DNA of 64,000 bases, taken from Chitinophaga sp. (GTDB taxonomy: Bacteria > Bacteroidota > Bacteroidia > Chitinophagales > Chitinophagaceae). The DNA lies in assembly GCF_017745275.1 (NCBI RefSeq), contig NZ_JAGHZS010000002.1, positions 297,859 through 361,858 on the forward strand, in the 5' to 3' direction. The notes under the pieces are model-generated. The model did not search any database. It was given only the letters and a program-made list of their open reading frames with translations, and was not told the DNA's origin. Positions 44,248 through 53,099 of this stretch are shown here, in pieces. How positions within the stretch are numbered: the first letter of the stretch is position 1; each line of letters starts with the position of its first letter. A program made the translations under genes and the position numbers.

Positions 44248-46518
44248 ATGAAGCAGGGATTATCCGTTTACATCAGCAAGGTAATATGTTTATGTCTGTT
44301 AGCTACTATCCTTTCCCACTATACCGTGGAGGCTCAGCAAACAATCAGTAACAGACCGAAAGTAGGCGTAACGCTTAGTGGCGGTGGCGCCCGCGGCCTG
44401 GCGCATATTGGTATCCTTGAAGCCATCGATAGCGCCGGTCTTAAGGTAGACCTCCTCACGGGCACCAGCATGGGCAGCATTATTGGCGGCCTGTACGCGA
44501 TGGGATATTCCGGTAAACAAATTGAAGCCGCCGCCCGCAAACTGAACTGGAATAGTTTATTTACCAACCAGCCCGTACTCAATGATATTTCCTACGAAGA
44601 AAAAAGAGAATACGCCCGGTATATCATTGAAATTCCTTTTGAATATGGTAAGCCCAAACTGGCCTCCGGCGTTATCTCCGGAGAGGCGTTGTGGTTAGAG
44701 TTAGCGAAACTTTGCTGGCCGGTAAAAGATGTCAAGAAATTCGAAGACTTCAGCATCCCTTTTAAATGTATAGCCACCGATGTAGCCACCGGCGAGATTG
44801 TAACACTCGACAGCGGGGAGATTGTAACGAGTCTCCGTGCCAGCATGGCCATTCCGTCGATATTCACTGCCGTTAAAATCGGTAACCGCAAACTGGTAGA
44901 TGGCGGCGTGGTGCGTAACTTCCCAGTGATCACCGCCAAAGATATGGGCGCCGATATTGTGATAGGTTCCAATGTAAGCGGTGGTTTGCGCAAAGAAGAT
45001 CAATTACTCACTCCTTTTGATATCCTTTACCAGCTTGGATTTTATAAGGATGCAGACGATTTCAAAAAAGCCATCACCAAATGTGATATTTATGTTCCGG
45101 TTAATAAAGAACTGGAAAATTATTCCGCCGCCAGTTTCGGGAGTGTAGACTCTATCATTGAAGCCGGCCAGCGAAAAGGGCGGGAATTATACCCCGTATT
45201 TAAGCACCTGGCCGATTCACTTAATGCCCTGTATCCACAGGAACCCTTTGTGGCCGAGCGTTTACCTTTCCCGGCAGATATAGAAATAAGCAGCATCCAT
45301 GTAAGCGGTTTGGTACACTCCGACCAGAAATTTTTCCTGCAACGGCTGCACCTCAAGCCCAATGGCTGTTATACTTCTGCTCAACTGAGAAATGCTATTT
45401 TGAATGTATACGGTACCCGTTTTTATAAACTGATCACCTACAACCTGGTGCCGGAAGGATATGGTAAAAGCCGCATGGATATTACAGTGGAAGAGAACCC
45501 GCTTACCTATGTGAAGGTAGCGTTGAACTATAATACATTGACCGGCGCCAATGCCATCGTGAACCTGACACAACGAAATTTCATTATACCCAACTCCCGC
45601 TCTTTTGTAAGAGTAGCCATCAGTGAAAATCCGCGGCTGGAAGCCCAATACTTCAAATACCTGGGACGTAGCCGCGATTTTGGATTTGGAATGAGCACCT
45701 ATTACGAGAATAATGGTCTTACCTTCTATGACGACGAGTTTGCCCGGCTACAGCCTTATCGCAGCAAATATGCCAATGCGAATATGGATCTGCAGTATAT
45801 GATCAGCCGGGATATGTCTGTTGGCGCGGGTACCCGTTGGGAGTACATCAAGTTTAAACCGCAGTTTTCCAACTTCACCGATGTACGTGGTAGTACCAAC
45901 CAGTTGAATACCTATATCTCGTTTGGCATAAATTCCCTGAACCAGAGAATTTATCCTACGAAAGGTTTGCAGCTGGATTTTGAGGCGGGGTATGTTTATA
46001 ATCAACATTCCGGTATTAAAGTCAGCTCTGGCGGTCATGAGATGGACCTGGACAGCTTAGGTGTTCGCTTCGATGACTACCAGCGGTTTGTGCTGAATAT
46101 GAAATATTATATTCCGACGGGGCGCAAGTCGGCCCTGGAACTGGATGGTAACATCGGCTATAACCTGCATTATAAAGAATCTGTTGTAAATGGCTACGTG
46201 GTGGGAGGTATGAATAATGTGATGCGTAACCAGGTGCCTTTTGTTGGATTATATGAAGGAGAAGTAATTACGCCGAAAATAGCGGCAGTGCAGGTGGCGT
46301 GGCAATATGAATTTATCCGCAATTTATATGCGATCCCACGAGTAGGTACCGCGGTATATGATGGCGAATTTACAGGAGGCAACCGTTATAAATACCTGAC
46401 CGGTTATGGGTTGGGAGCTGGCTATAGCAGCCGCTTAGGGCCTGTTGAGGCAACCGTGATGTACAGTGATCAGCCGGGAAGGTTGAAGTTCTATGTCAAT
46501 ATGGGATTTAATTTTTGA
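44248..46518 (+). CDS. Patatin-like phospholipase fused to POTRA and outer-membrane barrel
   Basis: A 756-residue secreted protein. After a signal peptide (to about residue 30) comes a patatin domain: oxyanion loop GGGARG at 45-50, nucleophile Ser74 in GTSMG and Asp218 in VDGG. A POTRA-like stretch (about 335-410, IEISSIHVSGLVHSDQKFFL) and a beta-barrel ending in an aromatic FNMGFNF-type terminus follow. This layout matches type Vd (PlpD-like) secretion, in which the barrel displays the lipase at the surface. The terminal Phe is typical of Bam-inserted proteins. Confidence 0.93.
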   Translation: MKQGLSVYISKVICLCLLATILSHYTVEAQQTISNRPKVGVTLSGGGARGLAHIGILEAIDSAGLKVDLLTGTSMGSIIGGLYAMGYSGKQIEAAARKLNWNSLFTNQPVLNDISYEEKREYARYIIEIPFEYGKPKLASGVISGEALWLELAKLCWPVKDVKKFEDFSIPFKCIATDVATGEIVTLDSGEIVTSLRASMAIPSIFTAVKIGNRKLVDGGVVRNFPVITAKDMGADIVIGSNVSGGLRKEDQLLTPFDILYQLGFYKDADDFKKAITKCDIYVPVNKELENYSAASFGSVDSIIEAGQRKGRELYPVFKHLADSLNALYPQEPFVAERLPFPADIEISSIHVSGLVHSDQKFFLQRLHLKPNGCYTSAQLRNAILNVYGTRFYKLITYNLVPEGYGKSRMDITVEENPLTYVKVALNYNTLTGANAIVNLTQRNFIIPNSRSFVRVAISENPRLEAQYFKYLGRSRDFGFGMSTYYENNGLTFYDDEFARLQPYRSKYANANMDLQYMISRDMSVGAGTRWEYIKFKPQFSNFTDVRGSTNQLNTYISFGINSLNQRIYPTKGLQLDFEAGYVYNQHSGIKVSSGGHEMDLDSLGVRFDDYQRFVLNMKYYIPTGRKSALELDGNIGYNLHYKESVVNGYVVGGMNNVMRNQVPFVGLYEGEVITPKIAAVQVAWQYEFIRNLYAIPRVGTAVYDGEFTGGNRYKYLTGYGLGAGYSSRLGPVEATVMYSDQPGRLKFYVNMGFNF

Positions 46519-46607
46519 GCTTTTAGCAGTTAGCTTTTAGCTTTTAGCAAATGCAGCGGAGATTATCATATGTTGATGTTCGCTGCATTTGCTAAAAGCT
46601 AAAAGCT
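46518..46607. repeat. Long intergenic inverted repeat, family A
   Basis: Arms at 46532-46558 and 46581-46607 are perfect 27-bp reverse complements; extra TTTTAGCAG units extend the left arm back to the patatin stop codon. The centre contains ATCATATGTTGATG, as in the copy at 26.2 kb. It lies between the convergent patatin and miaE genes. Confidence 0.92.
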
Positions 46608-46610
46608 GTT

Positions 46611-47207
46611 TCAGTGCATTCTATCTCCGCGTACTTCAATATTTTCGAGGATATCCGCTTCCATTTTCAACCACTCCTGCCAGCGGTTTCTTACTTTTTC
46701 TTCGGGGAAATATTCGTTGGCAAGATCGATAAAGAGGCGGTAGTGCCCCGCTTCCGAGATCATGAATTTACGGTAGAACTCCCGCATGTATTCATCTTCC
46801 AAACCTTCACTCAACAAACGAAAGCGTTCACAGCTGCGGGCTTCGATGAGTGCAAATATTAGCAGGGCGTCGAGGAAGCTGTCGTCAGCATGGCCTCCTT
46901 TTACGCGACGTTCCATCAGGGCATTTACGTAGTCATCTTTCCGTTGGCGGCCCAGCGACAAGCCACGTTTCTTCATTTCTGCCAGTACCTGCCGGAAATG
47001 GCCCCATTCTTCCGTAACAATGGGTGCCAGTTCTTCTACCATACGGGTTCTTTCCGGGTTGCGCTGGATCAGGGAAATGGCAGAAGAGGCAGCTTTTTGT
47101 TCACAATAGGCATGGTCTGTAAGAATGTCCTGTAGTGAAATAGCCGCCAGGTTTACCCATCGTGGGTCTGTTGGTAATTTTAGTCCGAGTATAGATACTT
47201 TGCTCAT
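46611..47207 (-). CDS. miaE: tRNA-(ms2io6A)-hydroxylase
   Basis: A 198-residue non-heme di-iron enzyme that hydroxylates the isopentenyl group of ms2i6A37 in tRNA. Ferritin-like helices supply the ligands: EEWGHF (about 66-71), EARSCERF (about 120-127) and SEAGHYRLF (about 151-159). Length matches MiaE. It is separated from bioF by a short divergent promoter gap. Confidence 0.93.
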   Translation of the reverse strand: MSKVSILGLKLPTDPRWVNLAAISLQDILTDHAYCEQKAASSAISLIQRNPERTRMVEELAPIVTEEWGHFRQVLAEMKKRGLSLGRQRKDDYVNALMERRVKGGHADDSFLDALLIFALIEARSCERFRLLSEGLEDEYMREFYRKFMISEAGHYRLFIDLANEYFPEEKVRNRWQEWLKMEADILENIEVRGDRMH

Positions 47208-47267
47208 TTGAAATAGCTGTTAGCGGGTCGCTTTTTTGCGAAGATAACGGCAAAGTTTAAATTGTGC

Positions 47268-48401
47268 ATGGCTAAAAACAGATCTATGCGTAAGGATGAT
47301 GCTTCTTTTTTAATACCGCTGTTGGATGAACGCCGCGCGCAGCAATCGTTTCGCGAGTTGCGCCTGCCTGCAGGCAAAGTGGATTTTTGTTCCAACGATT
47401 ACCTGGGCCTGACCCAAAATGCCGCTGTGCGCGCCGATATCCACCGGTTAATTGAAGAACGGCATCCGGCGCATGGCAGCACCGGCTCGCGTTTGCTGGC
47501 AGGGAATTATGAGTGGGCGATGTCTGTAGAAAAAGACCTGGCTGCTTTTCACCAGGCGCCGGCAGGACTGCTGTATAACTCCGGCTACGACGCCAATCTC
47601 GGCGTGTTTTCGTGTGTAGGCAGGAAAGGCGATACGATTATTTATGATCAGTTGATACATGCCTCTATCCGCGATGGGGTGCGGTTATCGGCGGCACAGT
47701 CGTTTTCTTTTTTGCATAATGATCTCGCAGACCTGGAGAAAAAAATAAAAAACGCAACGGGGAATATCTTTGTGGCCGTAGAATCCGTGTATTCCATGGA
47801 TGGGGATATGGCACCGCTCACCGCCATGGCGGTCCTTTGCGGTCAATACGGCGCCCACCTGATCGTGGATGAAGCCCATGCCACGGGCGTTATCGGCAAC
47901 AGGGGAGAAGGGCTGGTGCAGCAACTCCAACTCACTGATGCCTGCTTTGCCCGCATCCATACTTTCGGAAAGGCAGTTGGTTGTCATGGTGCCGTGGTGC
48001 TGGGTTCGCAGCTCCTGCGCGATTACCTGATCAACTTCTCCCGATCCTTTATCTATACCACCGCATTGCCTCCAGCCGCGTTAGCAGCCATAGAAGCCGG
48101 TTATGCAGCTTTCCCGTATATGCAGGCGGAAAGGGCGCAATTACAACAACTGATTCATCAGTTTCAAACAGGCCTGCCGGATAGGGAGTTGTTACCCAGC
48201 ACCACACCGATACAGGCGGTACTGATCCGTGGTAATGAACGCACCCGGCAGATCGCTGCCACGCTGCAGCAGGCAGGGCTGGATGTGCGTCCTATCCTGC
48301 ATCCTACGGTGCCTAAGGGCGCCGAACGACTGCGGATTGTGCTGCATAGTTTCAATACTGCCGTCGAAGTAAATGAGCTGATAAAAGTATTAACGGCATA
48401 G
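47268..48401 (+). CDS. bioF: 8-amino-7-oxononanoate synthase-like (alpha-oxoamine synthase)
   Basis: A 377-residue PLP enzyme. FCSNDYLGLT (near 40-49), HGSTGSRLLAGN (near 69-80), DEAHATGVIG (near 204-213) and the PLP lysine in HTFGKAVGCHGA match BioF, which condenses pimeloyl thioester with alanine in biotin synthesis. No other bio genes are nearby, so glycine C-acetyltransferase-type use cannot be excluded. ATG at 47268 is used; 47286 is an alternative. Confidence 0.85.
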   Translation: MAKNRSMRKDDASFLIPLLDERRAQQSFRELRLPAGKVDFCSNDYLGLTQNAAVRADIHRLIEERHPAHGSTGSRLLAGNYEWAMSVEKDLAAFHQAPAGLLYNSGYDANLGVFSCVGRKGDTIIYDQLIHASIRDGVRLSAAQSFSFLHNDLADLEKKIKNATGNIFVAVESVYSMDGDMAPLTAMAVLCGQYGAHLIVDEAHATGVIGNRGEGLVQQLQLTDACFARIHTFGKAVGCHGAVVLGSQLLRDYLINFSRSFIYTTALPPAALAAIEAGYAAFPYMQAERAQLQQLIHQFQTGLPDRELLPSTTPIQAVLIRGNERTRQIAATLQQAGLDVRPILHPTVPKGAERLRIVLHSFNTAVEVNELIKVLTA

Positions 48402-48432
48402 GCGGTTATGAATCAAATTTGATGTATTTTAC

Positions 48433-48455
48433 ATATTACATCCGATTTGTAATAT
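48433..48455 (+). promoter_or_regulatory. Inverted repeat covering the penicillin acylase start codon
   Basis: ATATTACA (48433-48440), a 7-nt loop and TGTAATAT (48448-48455) form a perfect 8-bp stem whose right arm includes the first two bases of the ATG. It could be an operator or a hairpin limiting translation. Confidence 0.45.
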
Positions 48456-50880
48456 GAGACTCATTCCCGCTATCGTCACCGCCGCTGTTACCTTATCGCT
48501 TACTTACGCTTTCAGTCATAAACTGGGACAAATACCACCACTGGGCAAATTGTTAAGTCCGCAGACAGGCTTCTGGCAAAATGCTGAACCTATTGGTGAT
48601 TTTCCCCGTGAACAACTGGTATTACCGGGGCTCACCGGGAAAACAGAAGTATGGTACGATGACCGCATGGTGCCGCATATATTCGCGGAAAATGAAGCCG
48701 ATGCTTACTATGTACAAGGATATGTGACTGCCCGTGATCGTCTCTGGCAGATGGAACTACAAACCATGGCGGCTGCCGGCCGATTATCCGAAATACTCGG
48801 TCCTAAGCTGATCCAGTATGATCGTAAGCAACGTCGCCTTGGCATGGTATACGCTGCAGAAGGCGCTGTGAAAAAGATGATGGCCGACCCGGACACCAAA
48901 ACCGCTATCACCAGCTATGCTGCCGGTATCAACGCCTACATCGCCACACTTACGCCGGCTACCTATCCCGTAGAATATAAAATCCTGGACTATAAACCGG
49001 AACAGTGGGATGTGATCAAATCCGCCCTGCTGCTGAAATACATGGCACATGACCTGTCAGGCTTCTGTGATGATCTCGAATTCACCAATGCCCGCCGCCT
49101 CTTTTCCATGGAGGATTTCAACCTCCTCTACCCGGATTTTCATGATGCCACCGACCCCATTATTCCCAAAGGCACCGCATTTGCCAAAGCCTCTGCTAAA
49201 GCCATTGCACCACCCGACAGCATACTGGCCGCCGATGCCGCCTTCATGAAATTCAAAATGGATAAGCCAGATCCGGCCAATGGCAGTAACAACTGGGCCG
49301 TAGCAGGCAGCAAAACCCGCTCCGGTGCGCCCATCCTCTGCAGCGATCCCCACCTGGGATTATCATTGCCCTCACTCTGGTACGAAGTACAAATACATAC
49401 ACCCAATATGAACGTATACGGCGCGTCATTACCCGGCGCTCCCGGCGTCATCATTGGCTTCAACGATCATATTGCCTGGGGCGTTACCAACGGCGAAGAG
49501 GATGTGAAAGACTTTTACCGCATGCAGTTCCGCAACGGCGTCAGCGAATATCTCTACAACGGCAGCTATCGCAAAGCTGACTTGCGCATAGAAGATATCA
49601 AAGTTCGCGGCGGCGCCACCATACACGACACCGTGGCCTATACTGTATTCGGTCCCGTTATCTTCGACAACACTTTCCCCGACAAAACTTCCGGTCAAAC
49701 CTTCCTCGCCATGCGCTGGAAGGCCCTGGACCCCTCCAATGAACTGGCTACCTTCAATAAGCTCAATAAAGCCCGTAATTACGACGATTACGTAGCTGCC
49801 ATCACTACTTTTACCTGTCCCGCCCAGAACTTCGTATTTGCCGATAAAGCCGGCGATATCGCTATCTGGCACAACGGTCAATATCCACTGCGCTTTAAAG
49901 ATCAGGGTAAATGGATCATGCCCGGCACCGACAGCAGCTACGCCTGGCAAGGATTTATTCCACATGAAGAATTGCCGCATATAAAAAATCCCGCCCGTGG
50001 CTTCGTGAGCTCCGCCAATCAACGCGCCACCGATAGCACCTATCCATACGCATTGTACGGAGAGTACGACCTATACCGCGGCGCACGCATCAACGAACGG
50101 CTCGCCGCCATGAATGCCATCACCACCCTGGATATGCAGCACCTGCAAAATGATGATAAAAATCTTTTTGCCGCCGCCGCCTTACCCATGATCCGGCAAC
50201 ACATCGACAGCAGCTCTTTCACCGCCGCAGAGCAGCCTTACTGGCAACTGCTCTCTTCCTGGGATTGCATGGCCACACCCGACAGCAAAGCAGCTACCAT
50301 CTTCAACAACTTCTGGAGCCGCCTGGAAGATACCATCTGGCAGGATGAGTTGAAGCCTAAAGACACCACTATTCTTGCATACCCGCAAGCCATCACCACG
50401 CTGCAATTGCTATTACGTGATACCACTTTCCATTTCATCGATAACATCAACACACCGCAAAAAGAAACGTTGTCGCAGTTGATGCACGGCGCTTTTATCG
50501 CCACCGTCAAAGACATGGCAGAACTGAACAAAGCCGGCAAACTGGAACTCGGCAAAGCCCGTGGCACCGATATCAACCACCTCTCCCGCGGTATCCCTGC
50601 CTTCAGCGCACAACACCTGAACACCGGCGGCGGACAACATATCGTAAACGCTACCAAGCAAACCCACGGCCCTTCCTGGCGCATGATTGTACAGCTCTCT
50701 GATAAAACAGAAGCACTCGGCATCTATCCCGGCGGACAAAGTGGAAATCCCGGTAGCCCGTTTTATGATAACAGTGTAAATGACTGGGTCGCTGGCAAGT
50801 ATTACCAGTTGCGCGTATTTAATCCATCAGAAAAAGATGACGCTGTAATCCGCTACAAGGTGGTGTTTACGGGGAAGTGA
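48454..50880 (+). CDS. Penicillin acylase family (Ntn hydrolase) protein
   Basis: An 808-residue exported Ntn hydrolase. After an N-terminal hydrophobic signal, the alpha-chain region has DAYYVQGYVTARDRLWQME (about 90-108). The beta chain should start at Ser278 in NGSNNWAVAG, the autocatalytic nucleophile, followed by LCSDPHLGLSLPSLWYE. Such enzymes deacylate amides: beta-lactams, acyl-homoserine lactones or cyclic lipopeptides. Substrate is not determined. It is the last backbone gene before the tRNA-Lys integration site. Confidence 0.93.
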   Translation: MRLIPAIVTAAVTLSLTYAFSHKLGQIPPLGKLLSPQTGFWQNAEPIGDFPREQLVLPGLTGKTEVWYDDRMVPHIFAENEADAYYVQGYVTARDRLWQMELQTMAAAGRLSEILGPKLIQYDRKQRRLGMVYAAEGAVKKMMADPDTKTAITSYAAGINAYIATLTPATYPVEYKILDYKPEQWDVIKSALLLKYMAHDLSGFCDDLEFTNARRLFSMEDFNLLYPDFHDATDPIIPKGTAFAKASAKAIAPPDSILAADAAFMKFKMDKPDPANGSNNWAVAGSKTRSGAPILCSDPHLGLSLPSLWYEVQIHTPNMNVYGASLPGAPGVIIGFNDHIAWGVTNGEEDVKDFYRMQFRNGVSEYLYNGSYRKADLRIEDIKVRGGATIHDTVAYTVFGPVIFDNTFPDKTSGQTFLAMRWKALDPSNELATFNKLNKARNYDDYVAAITTFTCPAQNFVFADKAGDIAIWHNGQYPLRFKDQGKWIMPGTDSSYAWQGFIPHEELPHIKNPARGFVSSANQRATDSTYPYALYGEYDLYRGARINERLAAMNAITTLDMQHLQNDDKNLFAAAALPMIRQHIDSSSFTAAEQPYWQLLSSWDCMATPDSKAATIFNNFWSRLEDTIWQDELKPKDTTILAYPQAITTLQLLLRDTTFHFIDNINTPQKETLSQLMHGAFIATVKDMAELNKAGKLELGKARGTDINHLSRGIPAFSAQHLNTGGGQHIVNATKQTHGPSWRMIVQLSDKTEALGIYPGGQSGNPGSPFYDNSVNDWVAGKYYQLRVFNPSEKDDAVIRYKVVFTGK

Positions 50881-50900
50881 GAAAAATAATTTCAACAAAA

Positions 50901-50931
50901 TTTGGTAGGAATTGAATAATTACTATCTTTG
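50901..50931 (+). promoter_or_regulatory. Promoter of tRNA-Lys
   Basis: TTTG (50901-50904), 19 nt, TATCTTTG (50924-50931) is a full match to the Bacteroidota consensus, 27 nt before the mature tRNA. Confidence 0.85.
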
Positions 50932-50958
50932 CACTCCGTTAAACAAACGGGGTGATAA

Positions 50959-51031
50959 GATTCCCTAGCTCAGTTGGTAGAGCAATACACTTTTAATGTA
51001 TGGGTCTTGGGTTCGAGTCCCAAGGGGATCA
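50959..51031 (+). tRNA. tRNA-Lys (anticodon TTT)
   Basis: A 73-nt cloverleaf. Acceptor GATTCCC pairs with GGGGATC, the D arm has GCTC/GAGC with AGTTGGTA, the anticodon stem ATACA/TGTAT holds the loop CTTTTAA (anticodon TTT), and the T arm has TTGGG/CCCAA with TTCGAGT. CCA is not encoded. Its 3' end is the core of the attachment site of the adjacent element, which restores the tRNA sequence. Confidence 0.98.
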
Positions 51032-51032
51032 C
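51018..51032 (+). repeat. attL core (15-bp direct repeat, in tRNA-Lys 3' end)
   Basis: TCCCAAGGGGATCAC, the end of the T arm plus the acceptor strand of tRNA-Lys, is repeated exactly at 59155-59169. Confidence 0.9.
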
Positions 51033-51066
51033 GAAAGAGAGTAAAAAGAAATACTCTTACGTAATT

Positions 51067-51102
51067 AAAACCTTGTAGAAGCTGATTCTACAAGGTTTTT
51101 TT
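51067..51102 (+). terminator. Terminator after tRNA-Lys, inside the element
   Basis: A perfect 14-bp stem (51067-51080 with 51086-51099), 5-nt loop and a T-run ending at 51102. It is carried by the element and insulates the integrase from the tRNA promoter. Confidence 0.88.
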
Positions 51103-51146
51103 GTTTTTGGTGGTAATTGTGTGAAAAGATAAGTAACGATAGAAAA

Positions 51147-51190
51147 GTGAGCGTTGAGGTTAGCAACAGAATCATTAAATTGTGCTAACC
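51147..51190. promoter_or_regulatory. Putative integrase arm-type sites, left end
   Basis: GTGAGCGTT (51147-51155), GGTTAGCAA (51158-51166) and an inverted GCTAACC (51184-51190). The same two words recur near attR (59076-59107), which fits binding by the integrase N-terminal arm-binding domain. Confidence 0.55.
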
Positions 51191-51294
51191 GTCACTGGCC
51201 TTAAATGCTATACTGTATTGCGTTTGACCAATGTTAAGTGATGTCAGGATAAGTGCAATTGAAACAATTTTGGTTAACTAAAAACAAATGGTGT

Positions 51295-52530
51295 ATGACC
51301 AGTTTTTCTGTTCTTTTCTGGCTCAACAAGAGCCGTACTAAAAACAATAAGCCCGCTATCTATCTTCGCGTCAGTGTAGGCGGCAAACGTGCAGAACTTT
51401 CCACGTATCAGTATGTAACCCCGGCGTTATGGAATGCCTCCGCCCAATGTGTTAAAGGAAATTCCGAAGAAGCACAGGCGATCAACCGACAGTTACTCAC
51501 CCTGAAAGCCAATCTACACAAACATTACAGCCTATTAGTTGCATCTGGTAAACCGGTAACCGCTGCTGCTGTTAAAAATTCTTTCGCCGGAATTACGGAA
51601 CACTCCCGGACTTTATGCGAAGTGATTGACTTCCATAACCGCCGGTTTGCGGAGAAAGTAAAAGCCGGGAAGAAGTCCGGGCGCACACTGAAGCGCTTTG
51701 AGATTACTAAAGAAAAGGTGATCGCCTTCCTGAAAGCCCAGTACCATGCATCAGATAGACCGATTTCTGATATTCGTTTTTCTTTTGCCCCGGATTTTGA
51801 ACATTTCCTCACTACCGTGCAGGGAATAGGCGCAAACACTGCTATGAAGTATGTGAAGATTTTAAAACAGATGCTCAAATTGGCCGTAGATCAAGGCTGG
51901 TTGGTCGTTAGTCCGTTGGCAGGGTTTAAATGTACCTATGAAGATCCGCAGCGAGAGCGGCTTACCATGGACGAAATTATGTCCCTATATAATAAAGAGC
52001 TGATCCCACGATTGGCAGAGGTGCGCGATATTTATCTATTCTGCTGCTTTACCGGCTATGCCTACACAGATGTACTGCATCTTACACCAGATAACCTTGT
52101 GATTGGCATCGATGGTGAAAAATGGATCGTGAAGGATAGAGAGAAAACCCAAACAGCGGAACGGGTACCGCTGCTGCCTATTCCGTTGGAGATAGTAAAC
52201 AGGTACAAGGAATCCCCGTATTGCCTGTTATACCGCCGTCTATTGCCGGTTAATAGCAACCAACGGTATAATGCCTATCTACAGGAAATAGCCACGCTAT
52301 GCGATATTAAAAAGCATTTAACGACACATACCGCGCGGCATACTTTTGCTACCACGGTGACGCTGGAAAATGATGTGCCGATTGAAACAGTGAGCCAGAT
52401 GTTAGGGCATAAATGTATCCGTACAACGCAAATATACGCGAAGATCACGCAGCAGAAGGTTAGCAATAATATGCGGGCGTTACGTGATCGGTTGGCTGCT
52501 CCTGGAGTAGAATTGCAGCGGATTGTTTAA
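51295..52530 (+). CDS. int: Tyrosine-type site-specific integrase
   Basis: A 411-residue Bacteroidota tyrosine recombinase: N-terminal arm-binding domain (VLFWLNKSRTKNNKPAIYLRV), SAM-like core-binding domain (about 95-200) and catalytic domain. H345-x-x-R348 (HTARHTF), His372 and nucleophile Tyr381 are present. The first catalytic Arg position reads FTGYAYTDV, lacking Arg, as in many integrases of this phylum. The ATG at 51295 starts the arm domain; an upstream ATG at 51253 is less likely. It should catalyse insertion into and excision from tRNA-Lys. Confidence 0.95.
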   Translation: MTSFSVLFWLNKSRTKNNKPAIYLRVSVGGKRAELSTYQYVTPALWNASAQCVKGNSEEAQAINRQLLTLKANLHKHYSLLVASGKPVTAAAVKNSFAGITEHSRTLCEVIDFHNRRFAEKVKAGKKSGRTLKRFEITKEKVIAFLKAQYHASDRPISDIRFSFAPDFEHFLTTVQGIGANTAMKYVKILKQMLKLAVDQGWLVVSPLAGFKCTYEDPQRERLTMDEIMSLYNKELIPRLAEVRDIYLFCCFTGYAYTDVLHLTPDNLVIGIDGEKWIVKDREKTQTAERVPLLPIPLEIVNRYKESPYCLLYRRLLPVNSNQRYNAYLQEIATLCDIKKHLTTHTARHTFATTVTLENDVPIETVSQMLGHKCIRTTQIYAKITQQKVSNNMRALRDRLAAPGVELQRIV

Positions 52531-52553
52531 CCTAGTGTCGCTGCCGCGGGCTT

Positions 52554-52925
52554 GTGTCTTATGTTCAGATGTTTTTTTGCAACGGTAGAATATTGCCGGA
52601 CTGCATCAGACAAACATCTGGTCATAAGGCACTTTTTTGTTATATTGAGACAGTTAATAGTCGTGATCAGAAGATCACAATACAGATAAGTGGTGTACCC
52701 TGTCTTAATTTGTTATCACAAATATTGTCTATGAATATTCTGCAAAAGGCACTTGGCGCAATATTCCCTCCGTATAAATTTAATATAATAGGAATTGAGC
52801 AACGGCAGTTACTTAATGCGATTATCTATGCTTTACCGCCAGAGTTTACAACCATAAGGGAGAAAAATGTTTCAGGAAGGGTGTATGTCTCAGTGCTGGT
52901 TGGTATTAGAACAGCAAAAGATTGA
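52554..52925 (+). CDS. Hypothetical small protein behind the integrase
   Basis: An open frame of up to 123 codons, beginning with GTG at 52554 or ATG at 52569. The C-terminal 60 residues (FNIIGIEQRQLLNAIIYALPPEFTT) look protein-like; the N-terminal part is Cys-rich and less convincing. No family recognised. It is 24 nt after the integrase and ends before a large palindrome. Confidence 0.4.
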   Translation: MSYVQMFFCNGRILPDCIRQTSGHKALFCYIETVNSRDQKITIQISGVPCLNLLSQILSMNILQKALGAIFPPYKFNIIGIEQRQLLNAIIYALPPEFTTIREKNVSGRVYVSVLVGIRTAKD

Positions 52926-53037
52926 ATGAACTGGCGGATAAAAGTAATTTTGTTGGAATCACTCGAAAGATCAATGGAGGGACCAACGGGCTTTCCTTAC
53001 GGCGGTCTTTTGGGAGCGAGCGAAGAAAGTATTAAGC

Positions 53038-53099
53038 AATTATAGTATTTAAAAATAACACCCGGATTAATCCGGGTGTTATTTTTAAATACTATAATT
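53038..53099. terminator. Perfect 62-nt palindrome, bidirectional terminator
   Basis: Two 31-bp arms (53038-53068 and 53069-53099) are perfect reverse complements with no spacer, G+C-rich at the centre (ACACCCGG) and A+T-rich outside, so T-runs follow the stem in either direction. It separates the integrase side from the convergent secreted-protein genes and reaches the stop codon of the latter. Confidence 0.88.

Noticed and set aside
26164..46607. Short repeats in the hairpin arms (AATTACG, GCAGAAAGC, TTAGCTTTT) as a CRISPR array
   Set aside because: Units are 7-12 nt without unique spacers, are symmetric around a centre, and no cas genes are present.
49057..50739. Long minus-strand open frames opposite the penicillin acylase gene
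   Set aside because: They mirror a clear coding gene with family motifs; composition is an antisense artefact of codon bias.
52050..52080. Missing first catalytic Arg in the integrase as evidence of inactivation
   Set aside because: Many Bacteroidota tyrosine integrases, including active conjugative-transposon ones, lack this Arg; the remaining residues are complete.
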